Source: Bacillota bacterium
GTDB taxonomy: Bacteria; Actinomycetota; Aquicultoria; Aquicultorales; Aquicultoraceae
NCBI GenBank assembly: GCA_023511485.1
Contig: JAIMBH010000023.1
Location: forward strand, 1-38,712
Reading direction: 5' to 3'
Length of the DNA stretch: 38,712 nucleotides
Shown here: positions 1 through 8,390 of the stretch, one piece after another
How the letters are laid out: each line of letters begins with the position of its first letter
How positions within the stretch are numbered: the first letter of the stretch is position 1
Translations under genes and position numbers: made by a program
Notes under the pieces: model-generated
The model's input: only the letters and a program-made list of their open reading frames with translations
The model's database searches: none
What the model was told of the DNA's origin: nothing

Positions 1-920
1 AACGTTTGCTCTTTAATGTTGCCTGCGGACTTCTCAAAGTAACCGCACGGTTGGACCTGGCCTACGTGGCTTATAAAACAGAAGCCGATTCCGCCAAGGC
101 AGCCCCTTGTCATGGTCTCAAGCCCACGGGCAGCATGCGGGTGCGCGGACATCATGGTTGACGCCTTCTCGCCGTCTTCCTTTGCTCTCTGGCGCATTAT
201 CCTGAAATAATGCGGGGCATCGGTTGGTTTGAAAAAGATATCCTTTTCTTCCTTTTGCTTATCGTAAACCCAGTTGAGGGTTCTCTCGTACTCCTCAGGT
301 GGGAGCTCCTGCTCCTCTAGATCCTTACCCCTTCCGGTTGGGACTAAAAGGAATGGGTGAAACGCGACCGCACCGACTTCTTTTGCAAACTTTAGTAAGT
401 CATCAAGATAGGCCACATTAAGCTTGGTGATAGTTGAGTTGATCTGCACCTCTATACCCGCTTCCTGGGCGATTTTTATTCCTCTTACCGCATTGTCAAA
501 CGCACCGGGAAGTCCCCTAAACTCATCATGCTTCTCGGCAGTCGGAAAATCAATGCTCACGCTCATTCTCGGTATGCCGACTTCTTTTACCTTGGCGGCG
601 ATCTCCGGTGTCATAAGCGTTGCATTAGTTCCAAGAACCATGCGAAGGCCAATATCATGTCCGTATTTTGCTATCTCGTAGAAATCGGACCTTGCCAGCG
701 GCTCGCCACCGGTCAAGATAATAATCGGGTTACTAAAAGACTTTATGTTATCAAGAAGCGCCTTTGCCTCATCAGTTGAGAGCTCGCCTGGATATGGGCC
801 ATGCAGAGCGGACGCCCTGCAGTGCACACAGGCGAGGTTGCAGCTTCGCGTTATCTCCCACGCGATCATCCTCGGTGGAGGCACTTCTCCCTTTAACTCT
901 TTTACTTCGGCTTTTGCCAT
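1..920 (-). CDS. ahbD: Radical SAM heme synthase-like protein (AhbD/NirJ family), 3' end outside window
   Basis: The family oxidatively decarboxylates Fe-coproporphyrin III to heme b (AhbD) or acts in related siroheme-derived heme steps (NirJ, AhbC). The reading frame starts at ATG 920 behind GGAGG with 8 nt spacing and runs off the left edge, so about 306 codons are visible. The radical SAM Cys-x3-Cys-x2-Cys is at residues 27, 31 and 34 (RSCNLACVHC), the GGEP motif at 71-74, and a second Cys group (GCLGGIGFC...QPCGYF) near the window edge fits the auxiliary cluster of this group. It lies 40 bp downstream of hemB at the end of a heme operon that includes precorrin-2 dehydrogenase, which favours the siroheme-dependent route. 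AhbC or another SPASM-type heme enzyme cannot be excluded because AhbA/B are not in view. Confidence 0.75.
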   Translation of the reverse strand, partial: MAKAEVKELKGEVPPPRMIAWEITRSCNLACVHCRASALHGPYPGELSTDEAKALLDNIKSFSNPIIILTGGEPLARSDFYEIAKYGHDIGLRMVLGTNATLMTPEIAAKVKEVGIPRMSVSIDFPTAEKHDEFRGLPGAFDNAVRGIKIAQEAGIEVQINSTITKLNVAYLDDLLKFAKEVGAVAFHPFLLVPTGRGKDLEEQELPPEEYERTLNWVYDKQKEEKDIFFKPTDAPHYFRIMRQRAKEDGEKASTMMSAHPHAARGLETMTRGCLGGIGFCFISHVGQVQPCGYFEKSAGNIKEQT

Positions 921-960
921 TTATAAAACCTCCGGCTTAATAGTTAACAGCACTGAGCAT

Positions 961-1935
961 CTACTCATTCAGCCATTTGGCTGCATCTTTTGCGTGGTAT
1001 GTAATGATTATGTCTGCGCCGGCTCTTTTAATGCCGGTAAGTATCTCAAGAACCACACGTTTCTCATCTATCCAGTCTTTCTCGGCGGCGGCTTTTACCA
1101 TTGAAAACTCGCCACTTACATTATATGCCGCTGTTGGATAGCCGAACTCTTTTTTTATTGCATAGATAAGATCTAGGCAACTTAACGCCGGCTTTACCAT
1201 AACGATATCTGCGCCCTCTTCGATATCGAGTGCAACTTCGCGCAGAGCCTCAAGGCCGTTTGCAGCATCCATCTGATAAGACCTGCGGTCGCCAAACTGT
1301 GGAGTCGACTCGGCCGCTTCCCTAAATGGGCCGTAAAGAGCCGACGCGTGCTTAGCAGAGTACGCCATGATCGGGACATCCTGGTAACCGTTTTCATCAA
1401 GATTAGAGCGGATTGCAGCGACCCGGCCATCCATCATGTCGGATGGCGCAACCATGTCTGCCCCGGCTTCTGCGTGAGAGAGAGCCTCTTTTGCTAAAAG
1501 CTCAAGTGTTATATCGTTTAGTATCTCGCCGTCTCTAATCACACCGCAGTGGCCGTGGCTCGTATACTCGCAGAGACACACATCTGTTACAACTAATAGC
1601 TCGGGCACTTCCTTCTTTAAAGCCCTGATTGCGTTTTGCACAACGCCGTGCTCATCGTACGCCTCTGAGCCCACCTCATCTTTTACCGAAGGTATGCCAA
1701 ATAGCAAAACGGCAGGGATGCCTAAGTCTTTGACCTCTTTCGCCTCTTCAATGATTAAGTCTACTGACATCTGATAGTTCCCGGGCATTGATGATATCTC
1801 TTTTTTAAACCCCTCGCCCGGAGCGACAAAAAGCGGATACATAAGGTCATCAACACTTAGCTTTGTCTCCCTGATCATCCTTCTAAAGTTTTCGTTCTTG
1901 CGCAGTCTACGCGGTCTATAATTTGGAAAATTCAC
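961..1935 (-). CDS. hemB: Delta-aminolevulinic acid dehydratase (porphobilinogen synthase)
   Basis: Condenses two 5-aminolevulinate molecules to porphobilinogen in the cytosol. The 324-residue length is normal. The Schiff-base lysines are K195 (YSAKHAS) and K248 (MVKPALS). Three metal-site cysteines, C120, C122 and C130 in [13 protein letters not shown], mark the zinc-dependent form rather than the Asp-rich magnesium form. The start is GTG at 1935; the sequence after it, [11 protein letters not shown], is the canonical HemB beginning, so this start is preferred although the ribosome site is weak. It sits between the cobA-hemD fusion and the radical SAM heme gene and is separated from the fusion by a long perfect palindrome. 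Confidence 0.97.
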   Translation of the reverse strand: MNFPNYRPRRLRKNENFRRMIRETKLSVDDLMYPLFVAPGEGFKKEISSMPGNYQMSVDLIIEEAKEVKDLGIPAVLLFGIPSVKDEVGSEAYDEHGVVQNAIRALKKEVPELLVVTDVCLCEYTSHGHCGVIRDGEILNDITLELLAKEALSHAEAGADMVAPSDMMDGRVAAIRSNLDENGYQDVPIMAYSAKHASALYGPFREAAESTPQFGDRRSYQMDAANGLEALREVALDIEEGADIVMVKPALSCLDLIYAIKKEFGYPTAAYNVSGEFSMVKAAAEKDWIDEKRVVLEILTGIKRAGADIIITYHAKDAAKWLNE

Positions 1936-1957
1936 CTACCATCAACCCTCTCTGTCC

Positions 1958-2022
1958 CAGGGGACGTTCCTGAAAAACTGAATAACTCATTGAGTTATTC
2001 AGTTTTTCAGGAACGTCCCCTG
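1958..2022. repeat. Perfect 65-bp palindrome (32-bp arms, 1-nt centre)
   Basis: The left arm at 1958-1989 and the right arm at 1991-2022 are exact reverse complements around T1990, with ends CAGGGGACGTTCC and GGAACGTCCCCTG. A run of six T follows on the plus strand (2023-2028), but both flanking genes are read from the minus strand, so it is not a normal terminator for them. The right arm encodes the last residues and stop (tga, 1999-2001) of the cobA-hemD protein. Arms this long and exact suggest a recently arrived dispersed element of REP/MITE type. It could also fold as a strong hairpin in the mRNA and affect hemB. Confidence 0.9.
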
Positions 2023-3540
2023 TTTTTTCTGTCTTTTCGCTATTGCGTTGACTAGGCCGGGGATAGTGTATTCCTCGGCGACTACATCTACTTTTAGCCC
2101 AAACTTCTCCACTGCATCTTTTGTTACCGGACCGATAACAGCAACTGTTATATCCTTCATGAGCTCCTTAAAATCGAGCCCAAGAATCTCCACAAAGTTA
2201 TTTATCGTTGACGGGCTTGTGAAGGTTGCTATATCGATGCTTTTCTCGGCAATCAGCTTCTTTATCCTGGAAGCTGCCGCCTCATCCAGCACGGTTTGGT
2301 ACACTTCGACCACATCGACCTCCCCGCCCATCTCGCGCAGCGTATCAGGAAGAATATCTCTTGCAACCTTTGCTCTTGGGATAAGAAAGTTTTGTCCCGC
2401 TATCCCAATTTGTTTAAATTCTTCTATTAAGCCCTCAGCCACAAATTCCTTAGGTGTAATATCGATATTTATAAGAAGTCTCTTAACTGCTTTGGCTGTG
2501 GCCGGCCCAATTACCGCAACTTTTGCCCCAGCAAGTATTCTGATATCCTTTTTAAGCTCTCGCATCCGCTTCACAAAGAAGCGAACCCCATTTGCGCTAG
2601 TGAAGATAACCCAATCGTAGCCTGCTCCGGTTTCCAGCCGGTCAAGAGCCCTATCAATATTTTCAAAGCTATCCGGATCAGTGATCTCTATTGTTGGGAC
2701 CTCGATGGCTTGGCCGCCAAGCTCAGCTATAAGCTCCGAGAACGCTTTTGCCTGCTCTTTGGCGCGTGTGATAAGAATCCGCTTGCCAAAGAGCGGTTTC
2801 TTCTCATACCAGCAAAGCTTTTCACGCAAACGCACAACATCTCCAACAATTATCAAGCTGGGAGCTTTAAGTTTTGCCTCCTCAACCTTGCCTACGATAT
2901 CTTCAAGCGTGCCGATTACTGTCTGCTGCTGCGGGGTTGTCCCCCAGCGCACGATGGCAACCGGCGTGCTTTTATCCCGCCCGTTTTTAGTAAGTTGCTC
3001 AACAATCGAGGGAAGATTTCTCATCCCCATGTAAAAGACGATGGTGCCGATACCGACAAGACTCTTCCAGTCGATATCAGTTGTTGGCTTTGACGGATCC
3101 TCGTGCCCGGTGACATAGGCAACTGTTGATGTAACGCCACGGTGTGTGACCGGTATTCCAGCATAGGCCGGAACCGCGTTTCCAGCCGATACACCTGGAA
3201 CAAACTCGAACTCGATGCCGGCCTCATGTAAAACCAGCGCCTCTTCACCACCACGCCCGAAGATAAGCGGATCACCACCTTTAAGGCGCGTGACTATTTT
3301 GCCTTCTTTGGCCTTTTCAACAAGCATCAAGTTTATATCTTCCTGCTTTACCGAATGCTTACCTTCCGCCTTGCCTACGTATATAAACTCAGCGTCCGGC
3401 CTGGCATGCTCGAAGAGAAGATTGGTTGCCAAGCGGTCGTATATTATGACATCGGCTTGAGCGATACACTCAAGCCCTCTTAGAGTTATGAGTTTTGGAT
3501 CGCCGGGCCCTGCCCCGACTAAGTACACTTTACCGTTCAA
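1999..3540 (-). CDS. cobA-hemD: Uroporphyrinogen-III C-methyltransferase / uroporphyrinogen-III synthase fusion
   Basis: The N-terminal half is a SAM-dependent methyltransferase making precorrin-2 from uroporphyrinogen III (GKVYLVGAGPGDP at the start, then GGDPLIFGRGGEE). The C-terminal half, from about residue 255 (FGKRILITRAKEQA), is HemD, which closes and inverts hydroxymethylbilane to uroporphyrinogen III. The TTG at 3540 is chosen because GAGGTAAGG lies just upstream and the family begins right at GKVYLVG. A GTG at 3573 would add 11 residues, with the ribosome site too close. The last residues (GTFLKN) are encoded by the palindrome at 1958-2022 and are not expected in the family. The product feeds siroheme and Ahb heme synthesis. 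Confidence 0.95.
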   Translation of the reverse strand: MNGKVYLVGAGPGDPKLITLRGLECIAQADVIIYDRLATNLLFEHARPDAEFIYVGKAEGKHSVKQEDINLMLVEKAKEGKIVTRLKGGDPLIFGRGGEEALVLHEAGIEFEFVPGVSAGNAVPAYAGIPVTHRGVTSTVAYVTGHEDPSKPTTDIDWKSLVGIGTIVFYMGMRNLPSIVEQLTKNGRDKSTPVAIVRWGTTPQQQTVIGTLEDIVGKVEEAKLKAPSLIIVGDVVRLREKLCWYEKKPLFGKRILITRAKEQAKAFSELIAELGGQAIEVPTIEITDPDSFENIDRALDRLETGAGYDWVIFTSANGVRFFVKRMRELKKDIRILAGAKVAVIGPATAKAVKRLLINIDITPKEFVAEGLIEEFKQIGIAGQNFLIPRAKVARDILPDTLREMGGEVDVVEVYQTVLDEAAASRIKKLIAEKSIDIATFTSPSTINNFVEILGLDFKELMKDITVAVIGPVTKDAVEKFGLKVDVVAEEYTIPGLVNAIAKRQKKQGTFLKN

Positions 3541-3622
3541 GATATACCTTACCTCTACTTGATTTATAAGCACCCTTCTTGTGTCACTGCAAGCAAATTG
3601 ACCTCCAGAGCTGCAGCACCGG

Positions 3623-4585
3623 TTAACCGTTCGTATGCATTGGTTTTGGTGCGCACACTGCTTCGGTTCTTACTTCGGCTAAGATCTCATCTGCACCCAT
3701 TGCCTTTAGCTTATTTGCAAGCTCGGTGCCAAGCCTGTCGGCATCCTTGGGTTCTCCTTCAATACGACTGCGGATTAATTTTGAGCCATCCAGGTTTGCA
3801 ACCATTCCGTCGAGTTTCAACGCTTCATTCTCGACCACACCAAGCGCACCAATTGGAATTTGGCATCCGCCTTCGAGCTCCCGAAGAAGCGCCCGCTCAG
3901 CAGTTACCGCAGCCCGGGTCTTCGTATCCTCAAGATGTTTCATGAGTTCAAGTATATCTTCATCGCCTTCTCGAACCTCAACTGCGATAGCTCCCTGACC
4001 GACAGCTGAAAGCATTACTTCAGATGAGATACGCTCGGTTATGCCCTGATTCCAGCCCATTCTATCTAAACCTGCTGCTGCAAGAATAATTGCATCAAAC
4101 TGGCCCTCTTCCATCTTACGAAGGCGGGTATCTAAATTGCCCCGCACATCTTTTATGCGTAAATTAGGCCTGCGGTTCAGCACTTGGGCAATCCTCCTAA
4201 GTGAGCTTGTCCCAACCACTGATCCGGCAGGCAATTCATCTAAACCCTTCCCGCTTTTTGATATCAGAACGTCTCGTGGGTCGGCACGTTTTAAAAACGC
4301 ACCAAGCACCAGCCCGTCGGGAATCTGTGTCGGAACGTCTTTGCTGCTATGTACCGCAAGATCGACCTCTCCCTCAAGAAGCGCAGTTTCGATTTCTTTT
4401 ACAAAAAGTCCCTTGTCTCCAATCTTTGCAAGGGCAACATCAAGAATTTTATCCCCTTGGGTCTTGATAATTTGAAGTTCGACATCAACACCGGCCTTTT
4501 CTTTCAGAATCGCGGCCACGTGCTCTGATTGCCAGAGAGCAAGCTTGCTCCCGCGTGTTCCTATGATATACTTCTTCCTTGTCAC
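3623..4585 (-). CDS. hemC: Porphobilinogen deaminase (hydroxymethylbilane synthase)
   Basis: Polymerises four porphobilinogen units into hydroxymethylbilane, the substrate of the HemD domain encoded just downstream. The 320 residues start with the typical KKYIIGTRGSKLALWQ. The catalytic Asp is D83 (HSSKDVP), and the cysteine that carries the dipyrromethane cofactor is C241 (LEGGCQIPIGA). The Arg-rich binding segment GTSSLRRIAQ is at about 125-134. It starts at ATG 4585. About 80 bp separate it from hemA, and that gap is filled by AT-rich inverted repeats. Confidence 0.97.
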   Translation of the reverse strand: MTRKKYIIGTRGSKLALWQSEHVAAILKEKAGVDVELQIIKTQGDKILDVALAKIGDKGLFVKEIETALLEGEVDLAVHSSKDVPTQIPDGLVLGAFLKRADPRDVLISKSGKGLDELPAGSVVGTSSLRRIAQVLNRRPNLRIKDVRGNLDTRLRKMEEGQFDAIILAAAGLDRMGWNQGITERISSEVMLSAVGQGAIAVEVREGDEDILELMKHLEDTKTRAAVTAERALLRELEGGCQIPIGALGVVENEALKLDGMVANLDGSKLIRSRIEGEPKDADRLGTELANKLKAMGADEILAEVRTEAVCAPKPMHTNG

Positions 4586-4597
4586 TCCATCACCCGC

Positions 4598-4632
4598 TAG
4601 TTTAAGTTTAAAACTTAAGCTTTAGCTTAAGA
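4598..4632. repeat. AT-rich inverted repeats between hemA and hemC
   Basis: Two adjacent palindromes are visible: TTAAGTTT/AAACTTAA and CTTAAGCT-TT-AGCTTAAG. A related short palindrome, TTTAGCTT-T-AAGCTAAA, occurs at 30365-30381. They may form an mRNA hairpin within the operon or belong to a dispersed repeat family. No T tract marks them as a terminator. Confidence 0.6.
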
Positions 4633-4636
4633 TAGT

Positions 4637-4712
4637 TATTAGCTTTCAGCTCTTAGCTATTGGCTTAATTCTTTATTCTTGCCGATAGCTGATGGCTGAC
4701 AGCTGACAGTTG
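4637..4712. repeat. Dispersed AGCTGATAGCTGATGGCTGA-type repeat overlapping the hemA 3' end
   Basis: This is a low-complexity series of AGCT-A/G-TAGCT/CAGCTGACAGCT words. Similar tracts lie at 9866-9892, 20028-20048 and 28407-28436 in this window. Here the tract runs into the 3' end of hemA and encodes its tail SSQLSAVSHQLSA. The recurrence at four intergenic or gene-end positions supports a mobile or dispersed repeat rather than a gene-specific signal. Confidence 0.7.
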
Positions 4713-6014
4713 GCTGCTTTCGGCAGTCTCTTCTTCGTCTTGCCCGCTCTCATCCTGAATGTCGAAAAGATATTTTAATGATTCCACGTAAAGATATCCA
4801 TCTTTGCGATTGGCACTTTCTTTCAGCTTAACAATTGGTTTATGAAGGATCTTGTTTATTATCGCACTTGTCAAAGCGTTAAGTATGTTTATTTCAGCAT
4901 CTGAAAGGTTGGGAAGCTTTCTTAGATGTTTCTCAAGCTCTTTTAACCTTATTTCCTCGGCTTCTCGCCTGAGCATTGCAATCGTTGGGGATACCTCCAA
5001 CGACGAGAGCCAAGAGCTAAAGTTTGCAACTTCAACTTCTACTATCTTCTCCGCAATTTGAGCTGCCTTCTTCCTCTCTTCAAGGTTTGTCTGAACAACA
5101 GCATCAAGGTCGTCAATATCGTAGGCAAATACATTATAGAGATTTGCAACCTCGGGGTCGATATCCCTGGGAACGGCAATATCGATGAAAAAGATGGGTT
5201 TGTTTTTTCTTTTATGCATAACCTTAGCTACGTGATCTTTAGTTACGACGTAGTGTGGTGCACCGGTCGAGCTAATAACAATATCGGCGTGAACCATATG
5301 ATCGATAAAGTCGGAGAACTTTACAGCAGTACCCTTGTATTTATCGGCAAGGCTTTCCGCCCGCTCATACGTGCGATTGGTAACGATGACCTTGGTAACT
5401 CCGTTTGCAACCAAATGCGTCGCAGTAAGCTCGATCATCTCGCCTGCACCAATCAGCATGCAGGTCCTTCCGGCAAGGTTCTCAAAGACCTTTTTCGCAA
5501 GCTCAACGGCGGCATAGCTGACGGAAACCGCGCTCTCGCCGATTTCTGTTTCGGTTCTGACCCTCTTGCCTGCAAGAAGTGCATGGCGAAATAGGCGGTT
5601 CATAATCGTAGAAGTCGCCTCGGCCTCAAAAGCCGCATCGTAAGCATTTTTTACCTGGCCCTGTATTTGGGCCTCACCAAGGACCATTGAGTCAAGGCTT
5701 CCAGCTACCCTAAATAGGTGAAGTATAGCGTTTTTACCCTCTCGGAAATAAAGATATCTCTCAAGCTTGCTGCGAACGATATTATGGTAATCGCTGATAA
5801 ACTGGATTACTTCATCCTTTCCTTTATCGAGATCGTTTGCAACGGCATATATTTCCATGCGATTGCAGGTCGACAGAATAACCGCTTCATTTATGCTTGG
5901 GTATCCAGTTAGCATATGCAGGGCATCTGACAATATCTGCTCCGGGAAAGTCACTGTTTCCCTGATTTCAACAGGAGCTGTCTTGTGACTAAGGCCGATA
6001 AGTATTATATGCAT
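4665..6014 (-). CDS. hemA: Glutamyl-tRNA reductase
   Basis: Reduces glutamyl-tRNA(Glu) to glutamate-1-semialdehyde, the first committed step of C5-pathway tetrapyrrole synthesis. The start MHIILIGLSHKTAPVEIRE is canonical. The catalytic cysteine is C50 (LSTCNRMEIY), the NADPH domain begins at about residue 185 (MLIGAGEM), and a long C-terminal dimerisation helix follows. At 449 residues it is slightly long: the last 17 or so residues (SSQLSAVSHQLSARIKN) come from a dispersed AGCTGA-type repeat and are probably not functional. The start overlaps the end of the precorrin-2 dehydrogenase gene by 10 bp, so the two are translationally coupled. No glutamate semialdehyde aminotransferase (hemL) is in view. 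Confidence 0.97.
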   Translation of the reverse strand: MHIILIGLSHKTAPVEIRETVTFPEQILSDALHMLTGYPSINEAVILSTCNRMEIYAVANDLDKGKDEVIQFISDYHNIVRSKLERYLYFREGKNAILHLFRVAGSLDSMVLGEAQIQGQVKNAYDAAFEAEATSTIMNRLFRHALLAGKRVRTETEIGESAVSVSYAAVELAKKVFENLAGRTCMLIGAGEMIELTATHLVANGVTKVIVTNRTYERAESLADKYKGTAVKFSDFIDHMVHADIVISSTGAPHYVVTKDHVAKVMHKRKNKPIFFIDIAVPRDIDPEVANLYNVFAYDIDDLDAVVQTNLEERKKAAQIAEKIVEVEVANFSSWLSSLEVSPTIAMLRREAEEIRLKELEKHLRKLPNLSDAEINILNALTSAIINKILHKPIVKLKESANRKDGYLYVESLKYLFDIQDESGQDEEETAESSQLSAVSHQLSARIKN

Positions 6015-6628
6015 GACCTTACTCTTTCCTCAACCTCTCTATCTTTACCTTCTCTTATCAACTCTACGATATCCGAATCGATTAATCTATTTAAAGCCTG
6101 TTTCCTTTCTCCAGGGTCATCGTATTTATCGGCAACTCTCGCGCGAAAGTTTCTTAAAATCTCGCAATACCGACCGTATTCTTCCCCAAATAACTGCTGT
6201 AACTGCTTGCGGATATTTTTTGCTAGGGCTGGGCAACTTCCACTGGTCGAGATGCTTATAACAAGATCTCCTCTGCGAACTGTTGAAGGTACGATGAAGG
6301 AACAAAGTTCGGGTGTATCTACTACGTTAACCGGTATGTTGTTTTCACTTGCTTCGCGGTGAACCAACTTATTTAACTCACCGTCATTGGTTGCAACAAT
6401 CGCAAGAGTTGCGCCTGCTAAATCACCTGGCTGATAACCACGTCTTTTTGCCTTAATACGGCCCTCTTTAGCAAGCCGCTCAAGCTCCGGCGTAAACTTA
6501 GGACTTACTACCTCTACATCTGCTCCGCACTCGACTAGCGAAGCAACCTTTCTTTCAGCAACATCCCCTCCACCAATAACAACGCATTTCTTGCCTTCAA
6601 TATCTACATATAAAGGATAAAAAGCCAT
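6005..6628 (-). CDS. Precorrin-2 dehydrogenase (SirC/Met8p/CysG-N family)
   Basis: NAD-dependent oxidation of precorrin-2 to sirohydrochlorin, and in some family members also ferrochelation to siroheme. The 207 residues open with a Rossmann fold (CVVIGGGDVAERKV at about 15-28). The family signature NVVDTPELCSFIVPS and STSGSCPALAKNIRKQL follows. ATG 6628 lies 3 bp after the stop of the preceding membrane protein gene, and GGAGG lies inside that gene's end. It supplies sirohydrochlorin for siroheme and for the Ahb heme route suggested by the radical SAM gene at the operon end. Confidence 0.92.
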   Translation of the reverse strand: MAFYPLYVDIEGKKCVVIGGGDVAERKVASLVECGADVEVVSPKFTPELERLAKEGRIKAKRRGYQPGDLAGATLAIVATNDGELNKLVHREASENNIPVNVVDTPELCSFIVPSTVRRGDLVISISTSGSCPALAKNIRKQLQQLFGEEYGRYCEILRNFRARVADKYDDPGERKQALNRLIDSDIVELIREGKDREVEERVRSCI

Positions 6629-6631
6629 TAG

Positions 6632-7504
6632 TTAGCCGAGACCTCCACCATAGCTATGGATGCTCGGGATAATGCCTGTGTTTCCTATTAGATACGTTAT
6701 AATGCCTACTGCAAATCCGACAACTGCAAACATGTTTGCCCTTTTACCCTGCCATCCAAAAGACTCCCTTACTATGAGATAGCCCCCATAAATCAGCCAC
6801 GTGGTAATAGCCATAAGAATCTTTGGATCCATAAACCACTGCGACCACTCGGGTAGCATCTCAGCCCTTATAACTCCTGTTGCAACCACCAAAGTTAAGA
6901 AGGCAAAGCTAAAAGCGATAGATTTGTGGCAGAGCTCATCTGATATTTCAAGCGACGGTAACTTACGGAAAATCTTGCCCGGTTTTTTCCCACGCATTGC
7001 GCGCAGCTGTTTTTCCTGAAGCAGGTAAGCTATGGCTATTGCTAGAGCTACCGTCATAGACGCATATGCTAAGACGGCAAATGTGACATGGATTCCAACC
7101 CAATAGCTGTTAAGCTGCTCGCTCAATTCTTCGGTTACACCATACGAATGCCAGGCTAAAAACTGCAGCAACACGGCCACCGGCATAACAACCATGCCAA
7201 ACGCCTTAACTTTAGAGCTTTTGCCTGCATAAATTGACTCGACCAGGAGAAATACCCCAATAATAAATGCAGCAAAAATAATGCGTATTGTAAAAGGCCC
7301 GGCCGTCTTTGCAACCCCTAAGGTATTGGCTCTTATAAATATAACGGCAAGTAAGAGAGCAAAAGCACCAAGAGCAGAGCCGACCGCAGTGTAGGTGTGT
7401 ACCCGGCGCTCCGCCTTTGCTACAAAGTTTCCTATATAAGCCAGACTGCTGGCAATTCCAGATATTAAGGCTAGCCAGAACAATACTATGGTTAGCTTTT
7501 CCAA
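6632..7504 (-). CDS. CcsA/ResC/HemX-family cytochrome c assembly membrane protein
   Basis: A polytopic membrane protein of about 290 residues with around eight hydrophobic segments. The segment EWSQWFMDPKILMAITTWLIYG resembles a degenerate WWD heme-handling motif (family pattern WGxYWxWDPKExW). Histidines that may contact heme are in GIHVTF, CHKSIAF and SIHSYGG. The TTG at 7504 is chosen because AGGAG lies 8 nt upstream; a TTG at 7522 would place AGGAG inside the coding region. HemX-type proteins are often encoded next to hemA and influence its level, whereas CcsA proteins deliver heme in System II. Here it sits among System I genes, so its exact role is uncertain. Confidence 0.82.
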   Translation of the reverse strand: MEKLTIVLFWLALISGIASSLAYIGNFVAKAERRVHTYTAVGSALGAFALLLAVIFIRANTLGVAKTAGPFTIRIIFAAFIIGVFLLVESIYAGKSSKVKAFGMVVMPVAVLLQFLAWHSYGVTEELSEQLNSYWVGIHVTFAVLAYASMTVALAIAIAYLLQEKQLRAMRGKKPGKIFRKLPSLEISDELCHKSIAFSFAFLTLVVATGVIRAEMLPEWSQWFMDPKILMAITTWLIYGGYLIVRESFGWQGKRANMFAVVGFAVGIITYLIGNTGIIPSIHSYGGGLG

Positions 7505-7521
7505 GTCATTCGCTCCTAGCA

Positions 7522-7548
7522 AAGAAAAGCTTAAAATTAGCTTTTCTT
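7522..7548 (-). terminator. Possible hairpin after ccmD
   Basis: Read on the minus strand, AAGAAAAGCT and AGCTTTTCTT form a 10-bp stem around a 7-nt A/T loop, and the stem overlaps the ccmD stop codon. No long T tract follows and the next gene starts immediately, so it is more likely an attenuator or a processing site than a full terminator. Confidence 0.35.
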
Positions 7549-7689
7549 CTCAATAGCTTTAGTTAGAGCATCCAGCTCTTTCTTAAGTCCGCTGATTTTG
7601 CTGCTGGCGACAAACACATAGGCAAACAGGACTACCCATATGCCCATATACGCCGCGACTACATAAGGTATGGCTTCCCTAAGCTCCAC
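7537..7689 (-). CDS. ccmD: CcmD-like small membrane protein
   Basis: This is a 50-residue protein with GTG start at 7689, 5 bp after the ccmC stop, with a GGGGG ribosome site about 9 nt upstream. It has one membrane segment (YVVAAYMGIWVVLFAYVFVA) followed by a charged helix (LKKELDALTKAIEKKS). Size, topology and position directly after ccmC match CcmD, which helps CcmC and CcmE release heme-loaded CcmE from CcmABC. Sequence conservation in this family is low, so the call rests mainly on architecture and place. Confidence 0.78.
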   Translation of the reverse strand: MELREAIPYVVAAYMGIWVVLFAYVFVASSKISGLKKELDALTKAIEKKS

Positions 7690-7694
7690 TACGG

Positions 7695-8387
7695 TTAACC
7701 CCCAACTTCATTCTTTAAGTAATCTATCTCTTCTCTGATCATAAATATTTGGTATCGCATCAGAAGAAATGCAACGTAAAGCACGCTCATCCCAAACATC
7801 GATATGAGAAATGCCGCAAGCATAGGCGGCTCCATCTTTGCACCTGAGCTATCGAATACCACCGGATGAACAGATGGGATAAGTCTTATTGCAAAGAAAG
7901 TCAGAGGCACTGTAACTGCAGCGATAACAGAATAAGCTGCTGCAAGGCGTGCCTTTGCACTCTCCTCACTAATCGCCGAGCGAAGAACAAAATAGCCTGA
8001 GTATAGAAGCATCAGGACAAGATATGTGGTAAGCCTTGGCTCCCATTCCCACCAGGTACCCCACTCGGAGCGGGTCCAGATGTCTCCCGTCCACATGACA
8101 AGAGCCCCAAAAAGAAAGCCAAGCTCAACGGAGGCGTGGCTTAAAAAATCATATTTCCGGTTCTTTTTGCTAAGAAATAGTGCGCCAAACACCGCAGCGA
8201 CTATAAAGGCTAAAAGTGATGTCTCCGCTATCGGCACATGGTAATAAAAAATTTTTTGGCTAAATATGGAGACCTCTTTGCCATCCTTTTCTATTACAAC
8301 CTCTGGTGCCACAAAGAAGGCAAACGCCAAACCGGTAAGTAACAAAATAGCAGCAATGACAAACAGCGATTTTGTAGCCTTTTCCAT
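7695..8387 (-). CDS. ccmC: Heme exporter/handling protein CcmC
   Basis: A six-segment membrane protein that binds heme and transfers it to CcmE. The WWD-type motif WGTWWEWEPRLT is at 109-120, and the flanking external histidines are H50 (YYHVPIAE) and H174 (SVHPVVF), exactly the CcmC arrangement. The 230-residue length is normal. ATG 8387 has AGGGGAG 6 nt upstream. It is 3 bp from ccmB and followed by ccmD. Confidence 0.95.
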   Translation of the reverse strand: MEKATKSLFVIAAILLLTGLAFAFFVAPEVVIEKDGKEVSIFSQKIFYYHVPIAETSLLAFIVAAVFGALFLSKKNRKYDFLSHASVELGFLFGALVMWTGDIWTRSEWGTWWEWEPRLTTYLVLMLLYSGYFVLRSAISEESAKARLAAAYSVIAAVTVPLTFFAIRLIPSVHPVVFDSSGAKMEPPMLAAFLISMFGMSVLYVAFLLMRYQIFMIREEIDYLKNEVGG

Positions 8388-8390
8388 GCT

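Noticed and set aside
1958-2028. Rho-independent terminator on the plus strand (hairpin plus T6)
   Set aside because: No plus-strand gene ends here, and the flanking genes are transcribed from the minus strand. The 65-bp exact palindrome fits a repeat element better.
2048-2620. Plus-strand frame of 190 codons opposite cobA-hemD
   Set aside because: It is a mirror of the HemD domain coding sequence; the protein is Ser/Ile-rich and unlike any family, while the minus strand is an unmistakable tetrapyrrole enzyme.
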